Positions 59,181-64,000 of a stretch of 64,000 nucleotides of DNA are shown here, piece after piece. Below the pieces are notes generated by a model that worked only from the letters and a program-made list of their open reading frames with translations, ran no database searches and was not told the origin of the DNA. This stretch comes from CAUYXS01 sp965248495. Lineage in GTDB: Bacteria > Chloroflexota > Dehalococcoidia > Lucifugimonadales > Australimonadaceae. Each line of letters starts with the position of its first letter. Positions within the stretch are counted from its first letter, which is position 1. A program made the position numbers and the translations under genes. The stretch is from contig CBDFJL010000003.1 in the NCBI GenBank assembly GCA_965248495.1, positions 1,426,001-1,490,000 on the forward strand, in the 5' to 3' direction.

Positions 59181-60767
59181 ATGGCGCGCATCCTCGTCTC
59201 CGACCGCATCGACCAGGCCGGGGTGGACCGGCTGGCCCGCGCGGGCCACGACGTCGACCTCAAGACGGGCATGAGCCCACAGGAGCTCGAGGCCATCATC
59301 GGCGACTACGATGCGCTGGTGGTCCGCAGTGAGACCAGGGTGACAGCCGACGTCCTCCGCAATGGCTCGCGCCTCCAGGTGGTCGGCCGCGCCGGCGTCG
59401 GCGTCGACAACGTTGACCTGGACGCCGCGACCCAGCAGGGCATCGCGGTCGTGAACGCCCCCACCGGTAATACCGTGGCAGCCGCCGAGCACGCCGTGGC
59501 GCTGATGCTGGCGCTGGCGCGCCACGTGCCGCAGGCCGACGCCTCGATGCGCGCGGGCCAGTGGCGGCGCAGCGAGTTCATGGGCGTCGAGATGCGCGGC
59601 AAGACCGTCGGCGTCATCGGGCTCGGCAAGGTCGGCTCCGAGGTGGTCCGGCGTGTCAAAGCGTTCCAGACCGAGGTGCTCGGCTACGACCCCTACGTCC
59701 CGCAGGAGTTCGCCCGCAGCCTGGGCGTCGAGCTGGTGGACATGGATCGGCTGCTCGCCGAGTCCGACTTCATCACAATCCACACGCCGTTGACCGCCAA
59801 CACTCGGCAGCTGCTGGGGGCCGAGCAGTTCGCGAAGCTCAAGCCCGGCGTGCGCATCGTGAACGCCGCGCGGGGCGGGCTGGTGGACGAGGCGTTGCTG
59901 GACGCGGCGCTGACCTCGGGCGCGGTCGCCGGAGCCGCGCTGGACGTCTTCACGTCGGAGCCGCCCGAGCCTGGGCTGGCCCTCCTGTCGAACCCCAAGG
60001 CCGTCCTCACGCCCCACCTCGGCGCCTCGACCCGCGAGGCGCAGGTCGAGGTGGCAGTCGAGATCGCCGACGAAGTGCTCGCAATCCTCTCCGGCGGCGC
60101 GGCGCGCTACACCGTCAACGTCCCGTCGGTCCCCGCCGAGGTGCGCGAGGCGCTCGGGCCATACATCCCCGTCGCCAGCGTCATGGGACGCATCGCCATC
60201 CAGTTGGCCGAGGGGCAGCTGGAGTCCGTCACCCTGCGCGTGTCCGGCGACATCGCTGCGTTCGATACCTCGATCCTGGGCGCAGCCGCGCTGGCCGGCA
60301 TCCTTGGCGCCGCTTCGGATGAGCGGGTCAACCTCGTCAACGCGCCGCACATCGCGCGGGAGCGCGGACTGGAGATCCAAGAGGTCAAGGATCCCGAGGC
60401 CGACCCGGAGTACACCAACCTGGTTGGCGTGGAGGTGCGGTCGTCGGGCGGGACCGTCTACCTGGCGGGCACGGCCTTCGGCGCCGCGGTCCACCTGCTC
60501 CGGCTGAACGACTTCTACCTGGACTTGCAGCCGCAGACGCCCTTCATGCTGTTCACGTCCCACACGGACCAGCCGGGCATGATCGGCAAGGTCGGGACCC
60601 TCTCGGGCAACCACGACCTCAACATCGGTTTCATGGAGGTCGGGCGCTCGGGGCCCCGCGGCTCGGCCACGATGATCGTCGGCTACGACGACCCGGTGAC
60701 CGACGCGCTGGCCGCGGAGATCGCGGCGATCGACGGCGTCGACTGGGTCAAGACCGTCAGACTGTAG
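59181..60767 (+). CDS. serA: D-3-phosphoglycerate dehydrogenase
   Basis: A 528-residue long-form PGDH. The catalytic and NAD domains have VGRAGVGVDNVDLDAA, the NAD-binding GKTVGVIGLGKVGSEV, NAARGGLVDE and the catalytic His in LTPHLGAST. An intervening allosteric domain and a C-terminal ACT domain (FMLFTSHTDQPGMIGKVG ... ASFMEVGRSGPRGSATM-like text) follow. It converts 3-phosphoglycerate into 3-phosphohydroxypyruvate, the first step of serine synthesis, and the ACT domain allows serine feedback. It follows the aminotransferase by 12 bases. Confidence 0.95.
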   Translation: MARILVSDRIDQAGVDRLARAGHDVDLKTGMSPQELEAIIGDYDALVVRSETRVTADVLRNGSRLQVVGRAGVGVDNVDLDAATQQGIAVVNAPTGNTVAAAEHAVALMLALARHVPQADASMRAGQWRRSEFMGVEMRGKTVGVIGLGKVGSEVVRRVKAFQTEVLGYDPYVPQEFARSLGVELVDMDRLLAESDFITIHTPLTANTRQLLGAEQFAKLKPGVRIVNAARGGLVDEALLDAALTSGAVAGAALDVFTSEPPEPGLALLSNPKAVLTPHLGASTREAQVEVAVEIADEVLAILSGGAARYTVNVPSVPAEVREALGPYIPVASVMGRIAIQLAEGQLESVTLRVSGDIAAFDTSILGAAALAGILGAASDERVNLVNAPHIARERGLEIQEVKDPEADPEYTNLVGVEVRSSGGTVYLAGTAFGAAVHLLRLNDFYLDLQPQTPFMLFTSHTDQPGMIGKVGTLSGNHDLNIGFMEVGRSGPRGSATMIVGYDDPVTDALAAEIAAIDGVDWVKTVRL

Positions 60768-60782
60768 CCGGTCCCCAGCATC

Positions 60783-60902
60783 TGTCATCCTGAGCGAATG
60801 CGAAGGATCTGACGAGCCCGATGGCGTCGGTGATGGGTATTCAGATTCCCTTCGACGGACTCAGGGCACGCTTCGTCGGCCGGCGGCCTCCTCAGAATGA
60901 CG
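60783..60902. repeat. Dispersed palindromic element, long copy
   Basis: Ends TGTCATCCTGAG (60783-60794) and CTCAGAATGAC (60891-60901) enclose internal GAAGGATCT and GATTCCCTTCG arms with extra sequence. This copy is about 120 bases, longer than the others. Confidence 0.7.
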
Positions 60903-60948
60903 AGGGCGCGCCGCCGCCGCGTGCCCTCGCTGGAGAGGGGAACCCGCC

Positions 60949-60977
60949 TTGTTGCGGCCATACCCCTATGCTACGAT
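60949..60977 (+). promoter_or_regulatory. nuoE promoter TTGTTG-17-TACGAT
   Basis: TTGTTG (60949-60954) and TACGAT (60972-60977) are 17 bases apart, with TGC before the -10. The ATG at 61023 follows about 39 bases after the predicted start. Confidence 0.5.
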
Positions 60978-61022
60978 TCGGCGCGCGGTTCGTTCCGAAA
61001 ATCACGAACGCCCGAGGCCTCG

Positions 61023-61505
61023 ATGACCACCAGCCCCAACGGGCTCCGTGACCAGGCCCGCGAGGCCGTCGCCACCCAGCCGTTCAAGACCGTCACCGTC
61101 CTCTCGTCGCTGCTCGCTGCGCAGGACGCGCTGGGCTGGCTCCCCGCCGAAGCGCTCGACGAGGTCGCATCCGCCACCGGCGCCTCGATCAACGACGTCT
61201 GGGGCGTCGCCTCCTTCTACCCGAACTTCCGCTTCACCGAGCCCGCCGCGCACAGCGTCGAGGTGTGCTGGGGCCCGACCTGCCACGTCGCCGGCGCCCA
61301 GCCCTTGGTGCGCTCGGTGCTGGACGAGCTGGGCCTGGAGAACGAGGGCGAGACCCCAGACCGAAAGGTCGGCTTCAAGCTGAACACGTGCCTGGGCGTC
61401 TGCCCGCATGCGCCCGCCATGGCCTTCGACCACGCGCTCGCCGGCGCAATGACGCCCGAAATGGCGGTCGCCCGGCTGCGCTCGCTCCGAGGGAGTGTGG
61501 CGTGA
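61023..61505 (+). CDS. nuoE: NADH-ubiquinone oxidoreductase 24 kDa (NuoE)-like 2Fe-2S subunit
   Basis: A 160-residue thioredoxin-fold ferredoxin subunit. The helical N terminus and ASINDVWGVASFYPNFRF are typical of NuoE, and the four cluster ligands occur as VCWGPTCHVAG and NTCLGVCPHAP. It holds a 2Fe-2S centre next to NuoF. The GTG of nuoF overlaps its stop. The same subunit type occurs in NAD-reducing formate dehydrogenases, and the third gene here suggests that alternative. Confidence 0.9.
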   Translation: MTTSPNGLRDQAREAVATQPFKTVTVLSSLLAAQDALGWLPAEALDEVASATGASINDVWGVASFYPNFRFTEPAAHSVEVCWGPTCHVAGAQPLVRSVLDELGLENEGETPDRKVGFKLNTCLGVCPHAPAMAFDHALAGAMTPEMAVARLRSLRGSVA

Positions 61506-63268
61506 CCGAGGCCTTCGACCAACTGCGTGCGCGTGCCGAGGGGCGGTGGGCGGAGCTCCAGGCCAAGCCGTGGGTCCGTATCGGCACCGGCCTCCTGGGC
61601 GAGGCCGCCGGGGCGCTCCCGGTTCTGGCCACGCTGCACGCGGAGGTCGCCCGGCTGAAGGTCGGCGCGACGGTCTCCGAAGTGGGGACGACGGGCTTGT
61701 GCTACGCGGAGCCGTTGGTCGACGTGCAGGTACCGGGCACACCCCGCGTGCTCTACGCGAACGTCACGCCGGAGCAGGCCGTCCGCATCGTCGAGAGCCA
61801 CGTCGTCCAGGGTCAGCCGGTGGCCGACCTTGCCCACGCGACTGTCGGCGGCGCCCTGCCGGGCGTGCCCGAGCGGGCAAGCCTGCCGATGATGCGCCAC
61901 CAGGTGCGCATCGCCCTGCGCAACGCGGGGGAGATAGAGCCGGGCGACGTCGACCAGTACGTCGCTCGGGGCGGCTTCGCCGGCCTCGACAAGGCGCTCT
62001 CCATGGAGCGCTCAGCCCTGCTGGACGAGGTCAAAAACTCGGGGCTGCGCGGTAGGGGCGGCGCCGCCTTCTCCACCGGCACCAAGTGGGGTTTCCTGGC
62101 TGGGAGCCCCTCGCCCATCAAGTACATCCTGTGCAACGCCGAGGAGGGCGATCCGGGCGCCTTCAACGACAAGACGATTTTGGAGACCGACCCGCTGACG
62201 CTGGTGGAAGGTTGCATCATCGCCGGCTACGCCACCGGGGCCAGCAACGGGGTGGTGTTCATCCGCCACGGGCACGATGCCCCCATCGATCGGACTCGCG
62301 AGGCCATCGAGCATTGCTACGCCGACGGCCTGCTGGGCCAGGGCATCCTTGGGACCGACTTCTCCTTCGACATGGAGGTCTCGCTGGTCGGCGAGTCATA
62401 CGTCGCGGGTGAGGAGACGGCGCTCATGGAGGCGGTCGAGGGCAAACGCTCGATGCCGCGTTTCCGGCCGCCGTTCCCAGCCGCCCATGGCGTCTGGGGC
62501 TACCCGTCCAACATCAACAACATCAAGACTCTCGCCTACGTGCCGGAGATCGTTCGTAACGGGGCGGAGTGGTTCACCGCGGTCGGCACCGAGAAGAGCT
62601 CCGGCACGGCCATCGCGTGCCTGTCGGGGCACGTGAAGTACCAAGGCCTGGTCGAGGTGCCGTTCGGACTGACCATCCGCCAGCTGGTCGAGGAGCTGGG
62701 CGGTGGCGAACCGAACGGCAAGAGCGTGAAGTTCCTCCAGACTGGCGGGCCGCTGGGCGGACTGCTGCCGGGCGACCAGCTGGACATGGTGCTGGACTTC
62801 GACCTCATGTCGGCGGCGGGCGCGATGTTCGGCTCGGGCGGGCTCATCGTCTGCAACGAAGACACCTCGGCCGTCGACCTCACGCGTGTGCTGGTGGCGT
62901 TCGACCAGATGGAGTCGTGCGGGAAGTGCTTCCCGTGCAGGCTGGGCACCAGCCACCTGCTCGAGATCATGGACCGCGCCTGCGACGGCGCGTCGCGGCC
63001 GGACGACCTGGCGCTGATGGAGCGCGTCGGGCAGAACATGCGCGTTGGCTCGCTGTGCGGCCATGGTCAGCTTGGCTTCAACCCCGTGTCGTCGGCCCTC
63101 AAGGCTTTCGGGGTCGAGTTCGAGGCGCAGATGGCGGGCCGGGGCACGCTGGCCATCGGCCCCTTCGTTGGCCCCACCCACACACGCCGCGGCGCGCAGA
63201 CGGCCGGCGAGACGCCCACCGCGACGGTGAGGGAAGGCTTCGTCTACAGCGTGGAGCCGGTGGCGTGA
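61502..63268 (+). CDS. nuoF: NADH-binding subunit (NuoF/HndC-like) with degenerate N-terminal domain
   Basis: A 588-residue flavoprotein. The FMN/NADH core has LRGRGGAAFSTGTKWGF, LCNAEEGDPGAFNDK, YVAGEETALMEAVEGKR and the 4Fe-4S motif ESCGKCFPCRLGTSHL with the fourth Cys in SLCGHGQLG. About 150 N-terminal residues form a thioredoxin-like ferredoxin domain of the HndC/FdhB type, but only one expected Cys (GLCYAEP) remains, so its 2Fe-2S cluster is likely lost. It overlaps nuoE by four bases (GTGA). Confidence 0.92.
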   Translation: MTEAFDQLRARAEGRWAELQAKPWVRIGTGLLGEAAGALPVLATLHAEVARLKVGATVSEVGTTGLCYAEPLVDVQVPGTPRVLYANVTPEQAVRIVESHVVQGQPVADLAHATVGGALPGVPERASLPMMRHQVRIALRNAGEIEPGDVDQYVARGGFAGLDKALSMERSALLDEVKNSGLRGRGGAAFSTGTKWGFLAGSPSPIKYILCNAEEGDPGAFNDKTILETDPLTLVEGCIIAGYATGASNGVVFIRHGHDAPIDRTREAIEHCYADGLLGQGILGTDFSFDMEVSLVGESYVAGEETALMEAVEGKRSMPRFRPPFPAAHGVWGYPSNINNIKTLAYVPEIVRNGAEWFTAVGTEKSSGTAIACLSGHVKYQGLVEVPFGLTIRQLVEELGGGEPNGKSVKFLQTGGPLGGLLPGDQLDMVLDFDLMSAAGAMFGSGGLIVCNEDTSAVDLTRVLVAFDQMESCGKCFPCRLGTSHLLEIMDRACDGASRPDDLALMERVGQNMRVGSLCGHGQLGFNPVSSALKAFGVEFEAQMAGRGTLAIGPFVGPTHTRRGAQTAGETPTATVREGFVYSVEPVA

Positions 63269-63281
63269 GGATGAGGACACC

Positions 63282-64000
63282 GTGACCACCACCGAACAGC
63301 AGACCGTCACCATCAGCATCGACGGGCAGGAGGTGCGGACCGAGCCCGGCACCATGCTGGTCCAGGCGGCGAACGACGCCGGCCTCTACATTCCGTACCT
63401 GTGCTACCACCCCGGCATGAAGCCGTACGGCGCCTGCCGCATGTGCGTCGTCGAGGTGGAAGGGATGCCGGGAACTCCCGCGGCCTGCACGCTACCGGTA
63501 CGCGACGGGATGGTCGTGAACACGATCAGCGAGCAGGCAGTCGGCGTGCGCAACACCATCCTCGACCTGCTGCTGTCCGAGCACCCGCACGGCTGTCTGA
63601 CCTGCCACCGGATCGACCTGTGCGGACCGCAGGACATCTGCCTGCGCCACGTCGACGTCACCGACCGTTGCGTCACCTGCCCGAAGAACGAGCGCTGCGA
63701 GCTGAAGGACACGACGCGCTTCCATCCGCAGCCGCTGGTGTCGCCGCTCACCTACCAGTACCGCGAGTTGCAGATCGAGACCAAGGACCCGTTCTACGAC
63801 CGCGACTACAATCTGTGCATCGTGTGCGCGCGGTGCGTGCGCGCGTGCGAAGAGGTCCGCGGCGACTCCGTGCTCACGCTGACCGAGCGCGCCGGCCAGG
63901 TGTTGGTCGGCACCTCCATGGGCGAGTCGTTGCTCGAGTCGGGCTGCGAGTTCTGCGGCCTCTGCATCGATGTCTGCCCGGTGGGCGCGCTCGTGGAGAC
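63282..64000 (+). CDS. NuoG/formate-dehydrogenase-alpha-like iron-sulfur subunit (partial, continues past window)
   Basis: The first 239 codons start at GTG 63282, 14 bases after nuoF, and run off the edge. A plant-type 2Fe-2S domain (LCYHPGMKPYGACRMC ... AACTLP) leads, then a His/Cys 4Fe-4S domain (EHPHGCLTCHRIDLCGPQDIC). The next block, CVTCPKNERCELKD, and the double cluster LCIVCARCVRACEEVRG with CEFCGLCIDVCPVGAL resemble FdhA/HndD proteins more than complex I NuoG. The molybdenum domain, if present, lies beyond the window. No gene symbol is assigned. Confidence 0.82.
   Translation, partial: MTTTEQQTVTISIDGQEVRTEPGTMLVQAANDAGLYIPYLCYHPGMKPYGACRMCVVEVEGMPGTPAACTLPVRDGMVVNTISEQAVGVRNTILDLLLSEHPHGCLTCHRIDLCGPQDICLRHVDVTDRCVTCPKNERCELKDTTRFHPQPLVSPLTYQYRELQIETKDPFYDRDYNLCIVCARCVRACEEVRGDSVLTLTERAGQVLVGTSMGESLLESGCEFCGLCIDVCPVGALVE

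Overview
This window is a gene-dense, high-GC (by eye about two thirds G+C) bacterial chromosome segment with short intergenic gaps and many 4-base ATGA/GTGA overlaps. Gene content suggests a member of Chloroflexota (Dehalococcoidia or SAR202-like): the DUF2298 and Agl23-like membrane proteins shared mainly by Chloroflexi and archaea, Pro/Thr-rich lipoprotein linkers, an F420-type PPOX protein and a long, Alu-domain-containing SRP RNA. No rRNA, transposase, phage gene or CRISPR array was seen. The taxonomic call is inference from family content; there is no marker-gene tree.

Layout. 0-7.6 kb: small metabolic and stress genes (GlcG/HbpS, tRNA-Leu, cupin, dienelactone hydrolase, methyltransferase, aldo/keto reductase, PPOX, GNAT, hydrolase, a FAIM1-like small protein). 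7.6-14.1 kb: a PfkB kinase, hflK-hflC behind a promoter with a 15-bp dyad, gamma-glutamyltransferase and a PPC-domain lipoprotein. 14.1-22.3 kb: lepA, a methyltransferase, a galU-type gene, an MFS transporter, the SRP RNA, rsmA, a hydrolase and ispE. 22.4-30.9 kb: a DinG-type helicase overlapping an OGG1-like glycosylase; on the minus strand a CCA-adding-type enzyme and a quinone oxidoreductase; then a DsbA-family gene with an in-frame TGA at its redox Cys position, rnc and ftsY. 30.9-38.2 kb: a membrane glycan/lipid cluster (DUF2298, Agl23-like, flippase-like LPG_synthase_TM, FAD oxidoreductase). 38.3-47.7 kb: a minus-strand block with a PIG-L deacetylase, a six-repeat membrane protein and the ligA-orf-pth-metalloprotease operon. 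47.7-52.3 kb: dispersed palindromic repeats, DUF1015, a BrkB-like membrane protein, an inositol monophosphatase-family gene and trpS. 52.5-57.8 kb: gamma-carbonic anhydrase, a split IPCT/DIPPS inositol-phosphodiester gene pair followed by a broken second copy of the carbonic anhydrase 3' end, an ABC-2 exporter and a DMT transporter. 58-64 kb: a class V aminotransferase with serA (serine synthesis), then nuoE-nuoF and the start of a nuoG/formate-dehydrogenase-alpha-like gene that runs off the window.

The most interesting observations are: (1) the DsbA-family gene at 28457-29098, where TGA replaces the redox Cys codon, with a strong promoter, a ribosome binding site upstream of the TGA and a SECIS-like hairpin about 20 nt downstream of it, making it a candidate selenoprotein; (2) the IPCT/DIPPS cassette between an intact and a decayed copy of the same carbonic-anhydrase 3' end; (3) a tandem hexa-repeat DUF5671-like membrane protein; (4) the hflKC promoter/operator; (5) a family of TGTCATTCTGAG palindromic elements; and (6) missing key residues in RNase III and DinG.
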